Positions 1-7,001 are shown, numbered from the stretch's first letter. The stretch: 32,420 nt of DNA from Rickettsiales bacterium (GCA_031283185.1 JAITCH010000008.1:1-32420), one strand, 5' to 3'. Notes: generated by a model from the letters alone, not told the origin. Program-made: numbers and translations.

Positions 1-135
1 TCATCCCGCCGCGGCATTTCCGTCCACTACACTTTGGAAACCGGGGCACACTCATTGGCAGACGCCAACTTCGCCCCCGGCTTTCCTCGGTATTGGACGG
101 CCTGCCGCGCCGTTGCGATGTCGCTGAATTTTTTG
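1..135 (+). repeat. HP-A long hairpin copy 1, left end cut by window
   Basis: This is a long imperfect hairpin of the same architecture as the four complete copies at 5095, 9956, 22061 and 24497. The left arm starts inside the TCATCCCGCCG segment at position 1, and the right arm ends in the TTTTTTG tract at 129-135. The inner stem pairs GGAAACCGGGG with CCCCCGGCTTTCC. An apical mini-hairpin TTGGC-AGAC-GCCAA lies in the loop. By comparison with complete copies, about 21 nt of the left end lie outside the window. It is followed at once by an HP-F hairpin (CCCGCTGACGCGGG, 146-159) and an HP-B copy. Confidence 0.75.
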
Positions 136-140
136 AGCGT

Positions 141-237
141 TATTACCCGCTGACGCGGGATTATGACCACTACCCCGTCCGCCTACGCTTCGCTACGGCG
201 CGACACCCCTTCGCCAGCGAAGGGGACTTTTGTGCGA
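141..237 (+). repeat. HP-F hairpin plus HP-B compound repeat
   Basis: TTACCCGCTGACGCGGGA (HP-F) is joined to a full HP-B copy: ACTACCCCG, the variable hairpin GTCCGCC..GGCGCGAC, then CCCC-TTCGCCAGCGAA-GGGG and the tail ACTTTTGTGCGA. The same three-part junction of HP-A right arm, HP-F and HP-B recurs at 10138-10256 and 17997-18148, so this is a composite unit and not a chance neighbourhood. Confidence 0.8.
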
Positions 238-271
238 AACATAAGCGAAAGAGAATTAATAGAGTGAAAAA

Positions 272-1111
272 ATGAAAAAGTATTTAATCCTGATTTTATG
301 TATTGTAGTTATGGGATGTGATAAAAAAGATCCCATCCTGCCAGGCGTTCGTATCCCCATCTTCGATTCGGGTATCAAAGTCAGTGAATCAAAAGCAAGT
401 GTCAAAGAATTAATTGGAAAATCTGATGTCCCCGCCGCCGGAGTCGTCCGCGCCTCCACCTTGATAGCCAGTCTAATCCATATGTCCGAAGACAACATAA
501 TAACACGCGATTTCGACAAGCACATCATATTCTCGGGCTTTCCCACCGCTACAAAAACCGGCCCCGCCATTCAACCCGTCATCGCAGGCGACTATCTTTA
601 CGCAGGACTATCCACCGGGGAAATCCTTAAAATCCACACGGCCTCTGGTCATGTCGTCTGGTCAATCGACTTATCATCTCGCACCATCCTTACCGGCGGC
701 AGCCCGGTCGCGGATGTGTCCGCCCTCCGCGTCTTGGGCAACTTTGTTTATGCATCCACATACGGCGGCATCATCGCAAAAATCTCCGCCGAAGATGGAC
801 GCGTAATTTGGGCCGCGCCATTCGGAACAAAACGACCGATCTTCGTTCTGGGAAATCTTGTCGCGGTCGTCGCTTTGGATGGGCGGGTGGTTGCTTTGGA
901 TGGGCGGACGGGCGGGTTGGTGCGCGAATGGAATCTGGATGAGGTCGGTGATGCGGAAGATGTGATTTTAGTGCGCGGCAAAGATGGCGCGCTGGGGTTT
1001 GAAGTGCGCGTGCCACAAAAAGGTTTCGGAATCAAATTTATTAACTGCATTGATAAGCCGAATTGTCCAATCAAACAAGGCAAGGATTTGTTGTATTTTA
1101 TTGGGGTTTAG
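272..1111 (+). CDS. BamB-like outer-membrane lipoprotein (PQQ-type beta-propeller)
   Basis: The protein is 279 residues long. A hydrophobic leader ends in the lipobox VVMGC (lipid Cys 16), so it is a predicted lipoprotein. The mature N-terminus DPILPGVRIPIF resembles the start of alphaproteobacterial BamB, the BAM-complex scaffold for outer-membrane protein insertion. Propeller-blade motifs recur: YAGLSTGEILKIHTASGHVVW (about 110-130), IIAKISAEDGRVIWAAPFG (about 169-187) and VVALDGRTGG (about 209-218). It is shorter than most BamB proteins (roughly 380-450 residues in my recollection) and shows only about half the blades, so it could be a reduced form or another PQQ-repeat lipoprotein. Weak purine-rich ribosome binding sequence AGAGTGAAAAA precedes the ATG. 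The gene stands alone between repeat blocks. Confidence 0.6.
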   Translation: MKKYLILILCIVVMGCDKKDPILPGVRIPIFDSGIKVSESKASVKELIGKSDVPAAGVVRASTLIASLIHMSEDNIITRDFDKHIIFSGFPTATKTGPAIQPVIAGDYLYAGLSTGEILKIHTASGHVVWSIDLSSRTILTGGSPVADVSALRVLGNFVYASTYGGIIAKISAEDGRVIWAAPFGTKRPIFVLGNLVAVVALDGRVVALDGRTGGLVREWNLDEVGDAEDVILVRGKDGALGFEVRVPQKGFGIKFINCIDKPNCPIKQGKDLLYFIGV

Positions 1112-1132
1112 GGAAGAGGGTAGATGGGTCTA

Positions 1133-1400
1133 ACCACCCCGTCCGCCTACGCTTCGCTACGGCGCGACACCCCGCCACCATTGGCGGGGAATTTATTCGG
1201 CGAGATCCCGGGGTCAAGCCCCGGGATGACTTGTTAAACCACTACCCCGTCTGCCTTCGGCATCCACCCCTTCGCCAGCGAAGGGGACTTTTGTGCGATT
1301 ATCAAGCACCAACTACCCCGTCTGCCTACGCTTCGCTACGGCGCGACACCCCTTCGCCAGCGAAGGGGAATTTTGTGCGATTGCATTAAACGAAGGGGAA
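1133..1400 (+). repeat. Block of three HP-B copies with one HP-C
   Basis: HP-B at 1133-1194 carries the GCCACCATTGGCGGGG second hairpin. HP-C lies at 1202-1230, HP-B at 1238-1299, and HP-B with an extra partial tail unit at 1309-1400. Together they fill the whole gap between the BamB-like gene and cvpA. The composite HP-B + ATTTATTCGGC + HP-C + HP-B arrangement of 1113-1250 is repeated almost exactly at 32229-32370. The block ends directly on the stop codon of cvpA (minus strand). Confidence 0.85.
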
Positions 1401-1403
1401 TTT

Positions 1404-2090
1404 TTATTCCGCAGTGTCGGAGAGGGTATCAATTTGCAACAACTGACTATCTAGACTATCCCGTTCGGTCGCTTTATAACCAGCCTCTTCATCCGCGTCT
1501 ATATTCTGGCCGCTACGAACTTTCGGATTAATTAATGTTTCGTAAGTTTCTATAACCTTCTCTTTGCCTTTGAGGTCATCGCGGATCATTTTGTCGGGAC
1601 CGGGAATAAACCATTCGTAAATTTTGAGTGCCGTAATCTGCATAATCGGACGCGTCTTCGCCGCGCTTACATACTGCGGCAATGGCAAGCCACTCCAATA
1701 CCACAACATCGCTATATATATAAAGCCATTGATTATCACCCCGCGCGCCAGCCCGAATAGTATGCCGAGACTACGATCCGCCGACCTGAGTATCGTTGAA
1801 TGGATATAATCGCGTATGCGCTGTGCAAAAAAACTGAACAATATCAATATCGCAAAAAACACAATGAAATATGATGCTAGCAATGTTGATACGGTCGGCT
1901 CGGGCAGGGCAAACATCTTTTGCAACTGCGCCTCTATGGCGGAACTGGTAAATCGTGCCATAATCGCCGACACGATCCACGACATAGTCGCAACGGTTTC
2001 GAATACCCCGCCGCGCGCAAACGCCCAGAATGTCGAGGCAAGCACCACCGCTATATAGATGTAATCCGTAATCATAAAGTCTGCAAGCAT
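1404..2090 (-). CDS. cvpA: CvpA family inner-membrane protein
   Basis: The protein is 228 residues, with about four hydrophobic segments near residues 7-25, 30-48, 67-88 and 108-130. It matches the CvpA family pattern, including the Gly-Leu/Phe-rich segment LGILFGLARGVIINGFIYI before the last helix and a charged cytoplasmic tail. In E. coli CvpA is linked to colicin V production and envelope stress. In Alphaproteobacteria it is a common small membrane protein. The start is supported by AAAGGAAACTTAAA directly before the ATG; an internal ATG six codons in is less well supported. The charged C-terminus ends exactly at the edge of an HP-B repeat. Confidence 0.8.
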   Translation of the reverse strand: MLADFMITDYIYIAVVLASTFWAFARGGVFETVATMSWIVSAIMARFTSSAIEAQLQKMFALPEPTVSTLLASYFIVFFAILILFSFFAQRIRDYIHSTILRSADRSLGILFGLARGVIINGFIYIAMLWYWSGLPLPQYVSAAKTRPIMQITALKIYEWFIPGPDKMIRDDLKGKEKVIETYETLINPKVRSGQNIDADEEAGYKATERDSLDSQLLQIDTLSDTAE

Positions 2091-2115
2091 TTTAAGTTTC
2101 CTTTTTTGTTCGGCC

Positions 2116-2207
2116 GAGATTGCCCGATCAAGTCGGGCAATGACTTATTAATTTTGGCGGGCTGCGCCCGCGATTTTTAGCCCTAGCCCCGCCTGCGCGG
2201 GGCTGAC
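2116..2207 (+). repeat. HP-C plus GCGGGC hairpin plus HP-D
   Basis: HP-C copy (GAGATTGCCCGATCAAGTCGGGCAATGAC, described by its two arms around TCAAG) lies at 2116-2144. A GCGGGCTGCGCCCGC hairpin at 2157-2171 is followed by ATTTTTAGCC and an HP-D hairpin AGCCCCGCCTGCGCGGGGCT at 2185-2204. The 2157-2207 part reappears as one composite at 29217-29266. This fills the gap between cvpA and mltA. Confidence 0.8.
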
Positions 2208-2225
2208 AAAAATTGCCTATCTATA

Positions 2226-3284
2226 TTACTTTGGGAGTAGGATATACATCCCGCCTTGGTAGGATTGATGCGAGGCAAACTGCATCGCGCTTTCATCCGT
2301 CCCAAAGAATATGTCCGCCCGTATCCAACCTTTGATTGCCTCTCCGCGGTCTTGTGCAACCATTAGTCGCTGAAACTTTGTCCCGTCATAAAGTTTCGTA
2401 TCAAGAAACATCGGCACGCCAAGTGCGTAAATGCTGTCGTCTACGGCGATTGACCGAATCTTGGAAAGTGGCACTCCCAATTTTCCAATTACATCGTGCT
2501 CTGGACTTTCAACGAAATACACAAACCTCGGGTTGCCATCAATAACCTCTCGCGCAAGCCGTGCATCCGTTTTAAGGTGCGTCCAGACCGAACTGGCAGA
2601 ATAGCCGTCCTTTGGCCTGATATTCTTATCCATTAATTGTTTCCCGATACTATTAAACGGCATATCATTCGTTCCGGCAAAGTTCAATTTCACCAATGTG
2701 CCGTCCTGCAATTGCAACATCCCCGAGCCTTGGATTTGCAGATTCTGCACATCCACAGGATGCGCGTAATACAGCGTTGTCCCGATGCCCTGCGCGAGGA
2801 TCGTCTTTTTATCCACGCCCTTGAAATTGCGGCCGTCTTTCGGCAAGCCCATCAATGGCTCTGAAAATTCGCTTGTTTTGGTGCGCGAGCCTTTTATGGT
2901 CGGCGAAAAATATCCCGTGAAAAGTCCCTCGGTTTTGCCGCTGTCGTCCGCTATCTTATAAGCCTGGAAATTATTTTCAAACCATCTACGCGCCGTTTCT
3001 GCGCTGGCACCTTCGCCCGGGATAGACCTGCATTTCTCTATCATCCGCCCGGAATCCGGCACAACCCGGCCATTAAATACCATTTTGCTTTTGCAAGTGT
3101 TCTTGAACGACTTCAACGCGTATCTATGGTCGTCTGAGCCCCAGCCGGGCACCGAGGAATATGGAACCTTGGTTAAATTGCCGGACACCCTTTGGTCGCC
3201 GCCGCCGTGCGTCCCGGGCATATCAAACCAACTGCACGATGAGAGTGCAAGGGGAAGTAAAAGTATTAATAATAGGTTTTTCAT
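2226..3284 (-). CDS. mltA: Membrane-bound lytic murein transglycosylase A
   Basis: The protein is 352 residues from the ATG at 3284. This start is preferred over the upstream TTG at 3305 because AAAGGAAAACC precedes the ATG and because the protein then begins with a classical lipoprotein signal (lipobox ALSSC, Cys 17). MltA cleaves the MurNAc-GlcNAc bond with formation of 1,6-anhydroMurNAc on the inner face of the outer membrane. Diagnostic stretches are VPGW..DDH near the N-terminus, LFTGYFSPTIKGSRTKT, and the C-terminal 3D/barwin-like block IAVDDSIYALGVPMFLD followed by MVAQDRGEAIKGWIRADIFFG. The Asp of AQDRG (about residue 312) corresponds to the catalytic Asp of the family. No truncation or internal repeat is seen. 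Confidence 0.92.
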   Translation of the reverse strand: MKNLLLILLLPLALSSCSWFDMPGTHGGGDQRVSGNLTKVPYSSVPGWGSDDHRYALKSFKNTCKSKMVFNGRVVPDSGRMIEKCRSIPGEGASAETARRWFENNFQAYKIADDSGKTEGLFTGYFSPTIKGSRTKTSEFSEPLMGLPKDGRNFKGVDKKTILAQGIGTTLYYAHPVDVQNLQIQGSGMLQLQDGTLVKLNFAGTNDMPFNSIGKQLMDKNIRPKDGYSASSVWTHLKTDARLAREVIDGNPRFVYFVESPEHDVIGKLGVPLSKIRSIAVDDSIYALGVPMFLDTKLYDGTKFQRLMVAQDRGEAIKGWIRADIFFGTDESAMQFASHQSYQGGMYILLPK

Positions 3285-3303
3285 TGGTTTTCCTTTAATC
3301 GGC

Positions 3304-3332
3304 AAGATTCCGGGGTCAAGCCCCGGAATGAC
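3304..3332 (+). repeat. HP-C hairpin upstream of mltA
   Basis: Arms ATTCCGGGG and CCCCGGAAT flank TCAAG, with the usual trailing GAC. It lies about 20 bp upstream of the mltA start codon and in the same orientation as all other HP-C copies. Confidence 0.8.
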
Positions 3333-3354
3333 ATTATTATTTGTTCGGTGGGGG

Positions 3355-3384
3355 TTGAAATTACAATTTCCTGCGCTATATTAT
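3355..3384 (+). promoter_or_regulatory. Candidate secB promoter
   Basis: TTGAAA (3355-3360) is followed by an 18-nt spacer and TATTAT (3379-3384); TATATT at 3377 gives a 16-nt spacer. It sits in the only repeat-free part of the mltA-secB divergent region and reads toward secB. Confidence 0.45.
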
Positions 3385-3443
3385 TAGTATAACATAAAAC
3401 AGGTCAGTCAGGCAAGACTGATTACCCGCCCAGAAAAGGGTCG

Positions 3444-3473
3444 AACCACCCCGCCACCATTGGCGGGGAATTA
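3444..3473 (+). repeat. Short HP-B copy abutting the secB ribosome binding site
   Basis: Only the second hairpin is present (CCCCGCCACCATTGGCGGGG) with the ACC lead and AATT tail. The terminal GGGGAATT runs straight into AAAAGGAAAATAAA and the secB ATG. Confidence 0.8.
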
Positions 3474-3486
3474 AAAGGAAAATAAA

Positions 3487-3930
3487 ATGGCAAATGCAAA
3501 TGAACTGAAACTTATAACACAATTCTTGAAGGATTTTTCCTTTGAGAGTCCCAACGCGCCCGCGCTGTTCTTCCAAAAGGAAAACTCGGCCGCGAAAATG
3601 GAAATTAACCCGGATATTCAAATCAAAGGTGCGGAAAATAACCTTTATATGGTCGACCTCGTCACAAAAGTCCATTCCAAGTTGGAAGCGGGTGATAAAT
3701 CCATATTTATGATTGATGCAACTTATTCGGGACTCGTTTCCGCGAAATACGACAATGAGGCGGAGTTGCAGCACGCATTGTTGGTGCAGATTCCGGCTTT
3801 GTTATTCCCGGGACTCCGCGGGTTGGTTTTGCGCGTCACGGCTGAGTCGGGATTCCCGCCGTTTGCGATGCAATCCGTCGACTTTGAGGCGTTATATCAG
3901 CAGAGAAAGGCTGTCGCGAAGAAGAAATAA
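3487..3930 (+). CDS. secB: Protein-export chaperone SecB
   Basis: The protein is 147 residues, the normal SecB length. SecB forms a homotetramer that keeps precursors unfolded and hands them to SecA. Family features include an early KDFSFESPNAP block, the core strand pattern NLYMVDLVTKVHSKLEAGDKSIFMID, a gap to YSGLV, and the conserved tail LLFPGLRGLVLRVTAESGFPPF ending in the FEALYQQR helix. The start is fixed by AAAAGGAAAATAAA before the ATG. The gene is followed within 100 bp by a strong intrinsic terminator, so it appears to be monocistronic. Confidence 0.93.
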   Translation: MANANELKLITQFLKDFSFESPNAPALFFQKENSAAKMEINPDIQIKGAENNLYMVDLVTKVHSKLEAGDKSIFMIDATYSGLVSAKYDNEAELQHALLVQIPALLFPGLRGLVLRVTAESGFPPFAMQSVDFEALYQQRKAVAKKK

Positions 3931-3946
3931 GGTGTGCGTGGAAATT

Positions 3947-4002
3947 ACCCCCACCCTGTCCGGCAAAGCCGGACATCTCGCCCCCATTCCTGGGGGCAGG
4001 AA
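3947..4002 (+). repeat. HP-B-like hairpin pair (GGGCAGG-ending variant) after secB
   Basis: CCCCCACCC is followed by the hairpin TGTCCGGCAAAGCCGGACA and then CGCCCCCATTCCTGGGGGCAGG. This variant ends in GGGGGCAGG instead of GGGGAATT. It recurs at 11265, 14949 and 27543, with shortened forms at 13228 and 18149. Confidence 0.7.
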
Positions 4003-4014
4003 AATAAAATGTTC

Positions 4015-4046
4015 GGGGCGGGGTCGGGAGACCCCGCCCCGCTTTT
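4015..4046 (+). terminator. Intrinsic terminator of secB
   Basis: A perfect 11-bp stem GGGGCGGGGTC / GACCCCGCCCC closes on a GGGA tetraloop and is followed by GCTTTTG. It lies between secB and rpoH in the plus direction. Confidence 0.75.
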
Positions 4047-4071
4047 GTGGGGGAAGGGATTTTAAGGGGAT

Positions 4072-4098
4072 TTGATTTTTAGAAATTTGTGGTAGAAT
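4072..4098 (+). promoter_or_regulatory. Candidate rpoH promoter
   Basis: TTGATT (4072-4077), a 15-nt spacer and TAGAAT (4093-4098). A start site about 7 nt downstream would fall at 4105, exactly on the upstream in-frame ATG. The transcript would then be leaderless for that ATG, or carry an 84-nt leader before the ATG at 4189. Confidence 0.45.
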
Positions 4099-4138
4099 CA
4101 ATTTATGAAAATAAAAAATGACGATTTTATTAAGTCTA

Positions 4139-4187
4139 ACCACCCCGCCGCCGAAGGCGGCACCCCGCCACCATTGGCGGGGAATTA
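4139..4187 (+). repeat. HP-B copy at the 5' end of rpoH
   Basis: Two hairpins, CCGCCGCCGAAGGCGG and CCCCGCCACCATTGGCGGGG, end two bases before the ATG at 4189. The repeat is open in the rpoH frame, so it is either translated (residues 11-27 of the longer form) or forms the 5' untranslated leader. The second hairpin locks the only purine-rich GGCGGGG ahead of the ATG in an 8-bp stem. Confidence 0.8.
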
Positions 4188-4188
4188 T

Positions 4189-5085
4189 ATGGTGCAAAGT
4201 AAAAATGGAAATTGGTTGGAGTCATACATCAACTATGTGAAAAATGTTCCGATGCTGTCCGAGGCCGAGGAAAATGACCTGATCGCGCGCGTCAAAAAAT
4301 TCAAAGACAGAGAGGCCGCTGAAAAAATTATAACAGCGCATCTTCGGATGGTCGTATCCACCGCTTATGAAATGCAAACATACTCTGGCTTTGCTATGCA
4401 AGATATGATTGCAGAAGGAACCATCGGGTTGCTGAAAGCACTCGACAAATTCGACCCAGACAAGGGTGTGCGATTCTCCGTCTACGCCAACTATTGGATT
4501 CGCGCGGAAATCTATTCTATGATTTGGGACAACTGGTCGTCCGTTAAAATCGCAGAAAATCCCGCGCGGAAAAAAATCTTTTTCAACATTGGACGCGCGC
4601 GCCGAGCCCTTGGGATAACCAACGCAGTTCTTGGACGCGGCGATATGGAACGCATCGGGGAATTTTTGGATGTCCCGGTCAAGGAAGTTGAATTTATGTC
4701 CACACGGATGGTGCGGGACTCTTCATTAAATGCGCCTGCGCGTGGCGAAGATGGCGATCAGGAAATTCAAGACCGGCTTGCATCCCACGACGAAATGATC
4801 GGCGATGTTTTAGAGAAAAAAGAATTCACCGCGCGAGGATCGGCAATTTTACAACGGCACCTCGCCGCCCTGCCGGAACGCGACCGCGACATAATCACAC
4901 GCCGGCGATTGTTGGAAAAGCCCGAGACGCTGGAAGAAGTCGCGGCGCGATATAGTATTTCCAAAGAACGCGTGCGGCAGATTGAGAATCGTGTGTTTGA
5001 GGGCTTGAAAGCGAATGTGTTGGCGGATGCGGAGAATCTACGCATCGGTGAAAAGCCCGTTGTGCTAATTGAAAATGAGGAGTGA
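4189..5085 (+). CDS. rpoH: RNA polymerase sigma factor RpoH (sigma-32 family)
   Basis: The protein is 298 residues from the ATG at 4189, the usual RpoH length. An in-frame ATG at 4105 would add 28 residues, mostly translated repeat. Sigma-70 region 2 is clear (HLRMVVSTAYEM, EGTIGLLKALDKFDPDKGVRFS, YWIRAEIYSMIWDNWS). The RpoH-specific box is present as ARKKIFFNIGRARR. Region 4.2 carries the helix-turn-helix ETLEEVAARYSISKERVRQI. RpoH directs the heat-shock regulon in Proteobacteria. It is transcribed alone between the secB terminator and an HP-A hairpin that starts 9 nt after the stop codon. Translation may be controlled by the repeat hairpin in front of it. Confidence 0.92.
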   Translation: MVQSKNGNWLESYINYVKNVPMLSEAEENDLIARVKKFKDREAAEKIITAHLRMVVSTAYEMQTYSGFAMQDMIAEGTIGLLKALDKFDPDKGVRFSVYANYWIRAEIYSMIWDNWSSVKIAENPARKKIFFNIGRARRALGITNAVLGRGDMERIGEFLDVPVKEVEFMSTRMVRDSSLNAPARGEDGDQEIQDRLASHDEMIGDVLEKKEFTARGSAILQRHLAALPERDRDIITRRRLLEKPETLEEVAARYSISKERVRQIENRVFEGLKANVLADAENLRIGEKPVVLIENEE

Positions 5086-5094
5086 GAATAAGGT

Positions 5095-5249
5095 CAAAAA
5101 ACATAAGGGGTGTTTTTCATCCCGCCGGGCTAAATCCTTGATCGTCATCAAATGCCGGGATCTTATGGGCATACAGCCCACCGCGACCCGGCATTTGATG
5201 ACGCTGAATGATTTTTCCTCGGCGTTGCGACACCCCTAAATGTTTTTTG
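5095..5249 (+). repeat. HP-A long hairpin copy 2 (155 nt)
   Basis: The outer stem pairs CAAAAAACATAAGGGGTGT with ACACCCCTAAATGTTTTTTG. The middle stem pairs GTCATCAAATGCCGGG with CCCGGCATTTGATGAC. An apical mini-hairpin TGGGC-ATACA-GCCCA sits in the loop. It begins 9 nt after the rpoH stop and could end the rpoH transcript. Its right-arm terminal 30 nt are repeated without the left arm at 10138-10167 and 24669-24698. Confidence 0.85.
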
Positions 5250-5320
5250 CACGAGATTTATTATGTGCGAGGATGTGGTCTGGTTTTATAAATAAGTGGA
5301 CGCAACGCGTATGACAAAAT

Positions 5321-5346
5321 ATCTCGGCCTGCGCCGGGATGACGGG
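5321..5346 (+). repeat. HP-D short hairpin
   Basis: CTCGGCCTGCGCCGGGATGACGGG, preceded by GTGGACGCAACGCGTATGAC. The same preface precedes the HP-D copy at 7701, so the two share a longer unit. It ends just before the start codon of the DciA-like gene. Confidence 0.7.
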
Positions 5347-5355
5347 AATAATAAG

Positions 5356-5682
5356 ATGAAAAAAATAATAAATTTAGACATCAGAAAAGAACGGAGTCAG
5401 TTTGCTTTCGCCGCGGTCAGCAGCCTGTTGAAAGCGTTAGGGGGTAATGCCTTTGATGCGGAGTTGGTTGGTCGTTGGCGCGAGATTGTTGGAGCCTATG
5501 CTGACGACTTGGAAGTCGCTAGCGTTGGGCGCGCGGGTAAAGATGGTTTGCGGATGCTGAGTTTGCGCGTGCTGGTGCCTGCCAAAATTACTATGCTGAG
5601 TTATGAGGCGGAGGCGGTGCGGGCGTTAGTCAATAAGCATTATGGAAAGGAAGTGATTGGGAAGGTAAAAGTTAAAAGGTAA
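5356..5682 (+). CDS. DUF721 / DciA-like protein
   Basis: The protein is 108 residues from the ATG at 5356. A start 20 codons upstream would only add translated HP-D repeat (KYLGLRRDDGN), so it is rejected. The core AELVGRWREIVGAYADDLE carries the W-x-x-I-V-G signature of the DUF721 family, whose best known member DciA helps load the replicative helicase DnaB in bacteria lacking DnaC. The C-terminal half, LRVLVPAKITMLSYEAEAVRALVNKHYG, fits the compact alpha/beta KH-like domain of the family. The strong initiation signal is missing; only a weak GGGAATAATAAG precedes the ATG. Assignment to DUF721 is likely. The exact role in helicase loading is an inference from the family. Confidence 0.62.
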   Translation: MKKIINLDIRKERSQFAFAAVSSLLKALGGNAFDAELVGRWREIVGAYADDLEVASVGRAGKDGLRMLSLRVLVPAKITMLSYEAEAVRALVNKHYGKEVIGKVKVKR

Positions 5683-5699
5683 AAATGGAAGAGGGGTCT

Positions 5700-5800
5700 A
5701 ACCACCCCGTCCGGCTTCGCCGTCCACCCCGCCACCATTGACGGGGAATTTTATTTTGCATTTTACAATTTGAGATCCCCGCCGTCGCGGGGATGACGGC
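5700..5800 (+). repeat. HP-B copy plus HP-D copy
   Basis: HP-B (5700-5750) has the short first hairpin GTCCGGCTTCGCCGTCC. It is followed by TACAATTTGAGATC and an HP-D hairpin CCCCGCCGTCGCGGGG. The TACAATTTGAGAT preface also precedes the HP-D copy at 7083. The hairpin CGGCACCGAAGGTGCCG at 5798-5814 adjoins the trxB stop codon. Confidence 0.75.
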
Positions 5801-5819
5801 ACCGAAGGTGCCGTTTCTG

Positions 5820-6737
5820 TTAAAGGAGTTCGGAACATTCCATCGCAGCTTGGGCACCTTGGCCAGCAGCAATTACTACTTGCTTTGGGCTTTCACTACG
5901 GACATCGCCTGCTACGAATATCTTGGTGTCGGCAATACGAGTGCGATTAGGCAATGTTATCAAGTGTCCTGTCGCGTCGCGCGGCAGATCGCTGGAAAGC
6001 ATTTGTGTATTCGGTGTATGTCCGATTGCAATAAATATGCCGTCGAGGTTTATTTGGCGAGATCCCGGGGTCAAGCCCCGGGATGACATTATTACAGAAT
6101 TGACGCCCATTTGATCGCCACAAATTTCAACTACCTCGGAATTGAATTCAACTTCTATATTCGGTGCGGCGGCGATTCGATCAATTAATACCTTTTCCGC
6201 ACGGAAAAAGCCGCCTTGTCTATATGATATAATAACTTTTGCGGCGATATGGGACAAATGCAGGGCTTCCGAAAGAGCAGAATTCCCGCCGCCAACCACC
6301 ATTACCACGCGATTTTTATAGAAATTTCCATCGCAGGTTGCACAATAACTGACCCCACGGCCTGAAAACTCCGCCTCGCCCGGCACCCCTAGTCGCCTTG
6401 GGCTTGCGCCCGTAGCCACTATAACGCTCCGCGCTTCTATAACATCCCCCGTATTGGTTTTGATGGTATAATTGTCGCCGGTGGGCAGAACCGACTCGGC
6501 CAGCCCAGGCTTGAACTGCGCGCCAAATGCAACTGCTTGATTTTGCATTATTTCCGCCAGTTCCCCGCCCGTTACCCGCCCGGGTGCGCCGGGGTAATTC
6601 TCTATCTCCGCAATCTCGGACATCTGCCCGCCAGGAATGCCCAAAAGCGTTAAAACACTGCGGCCCGCACGGCTGAGATACAAGGCAGTAGCCAATCCCG
6701 CGGGTCCTGACCCTAAAATAACCGAATCGTAAATCAT
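5820..6737 (-). CDS. trxB: Thioredoxin reductase
   Basis: The protein is 305 residues, close to the family norm (about 310-320). It is an FAD/NADPH flavoenzyme that reduces thioredoxin in the cytoplasm. The FAD motif GSGPAG is at residues 9-14, and the redox-active CATC at 132-135 sits inside the NADPH domain. The NADPH motif VGGGNSALSEALHLS starts at about 148. The C-terminal FAD-binding signature VAGDVRSESPKQVVIAAGQG is present. The start is supported by AAGGGGGCAAAAACC before the ATG. An HP-C repeat (6059-6087) encodes VIMSSRGLTPGSR (about 215-227), the beta-hairpin just before DGIFIAIGHTPNT. The overall loop length there is nearly normal, so the repeat appears to replace native sequence. 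Confidence 0.94.
   Translation of the reverse strand: MIYDSVILGSGPAGLATALYLSRAGRSVLTLLGIPGGQMSEIAEIENYPGAPGRVTGGELAEIMQNQAVAFGAQFKPGLAESVLPTGDNYTIKTNTGDVIEARSVIVATGASPRRLGVPGEAEFSGRGVSYCATCDGNFYKNRVVMVVGGGNSALSEALHLSHIAAKVIISYRQGGFFRAEKVLIDRIAAAPNIEVEFNSEVVEICGDQMGVNSVIMSSRGLTPGSRQINLDGIFIAIGHTPNTQMLSSDLPRDATGHLITLPNRTRIADTKIFVAGDVRSESPKQVVIAAGQGAQAAMECSELL
6059..6087 (+). repeat. HP-C hairpin inside trxB
   Basis: Arms GATCCCGGGG and CCCCGGGATGAC flank TCAAG. It is identical to the intergenic copy at 1202-1230, lies in the reading frame of trxB on the opposite strand, and introduces no stop. Confidence 0.9.
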
Positions 6738-6954
6738 GGTTTTTGCCCCCTTGATGCATAAATAGTATTCGTTTTGGTGGGCGTGAGCAAGGCAAAGTTA
6801 GTTAAAAGTGAGCTTGAGAGCAAAAAAATGGACAAAAATGGGAAGTGTGGGGGAGATTTTGAGGGTCGGAAATCGTGGTAAGTGCTTGAAAATTCTAGTG
6901 TCTAGTGAAAAATTTGCAAAATTGAAAAAAATCCTAGGGAAAACAGGGGGCGAA
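6738..6954. other. Intergenic region between trxB and the nrd promoter
   Basis: No gene is recognised. The plus strand is strikingly purine-rich, which creates long low-complexity open frames on the minus strand (Pro/Phe/Ser/Leu-rich) that look spurious. trxB's own promoter should lie near 6745-6800, but I cannot pick it with confidence. Confidence 0.5.
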
Positions 6955-7001
6955 ATACTATATATTGTGGTTGCACAGAGGGAGGGCACTATATATAGTG
7001 T
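6955..7001 (+). promoter_or_regulatory. Two NrdR-box-like palindromes overlapping the nrd promoter
   Basis: Box 1 at 6955-6970 is ATACTATATATTGTGG. Box 2 at 6986-7001 is GCACTATATATAGTGT and contains a perfect 14-bp palindrome. Start-to-start spacing is 31 bp, i.e. three helical turns. Known NrdR boxes (consensus about ACACWATATATWGTGT) occur as such pairs about 31-32 bp apart before ribonucleotide reductase operons, where the NrdR-(d)ATP complex represses transcription. A promoter fits between them: TTGCAC (6971-6976), 17-nt spacer, TATAGT (6994-6999), with the -10 inside box 2. It reads toward the glycyl-radical module and nrdD. Confidence 0.8.

Noticed and set aside
1063-1389. Open frame of 108 codons on the plus strand
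   Set aside because: It overlaps the end of the BamB-like gene out of frame and then consists only of HP-B and HP-C translation.
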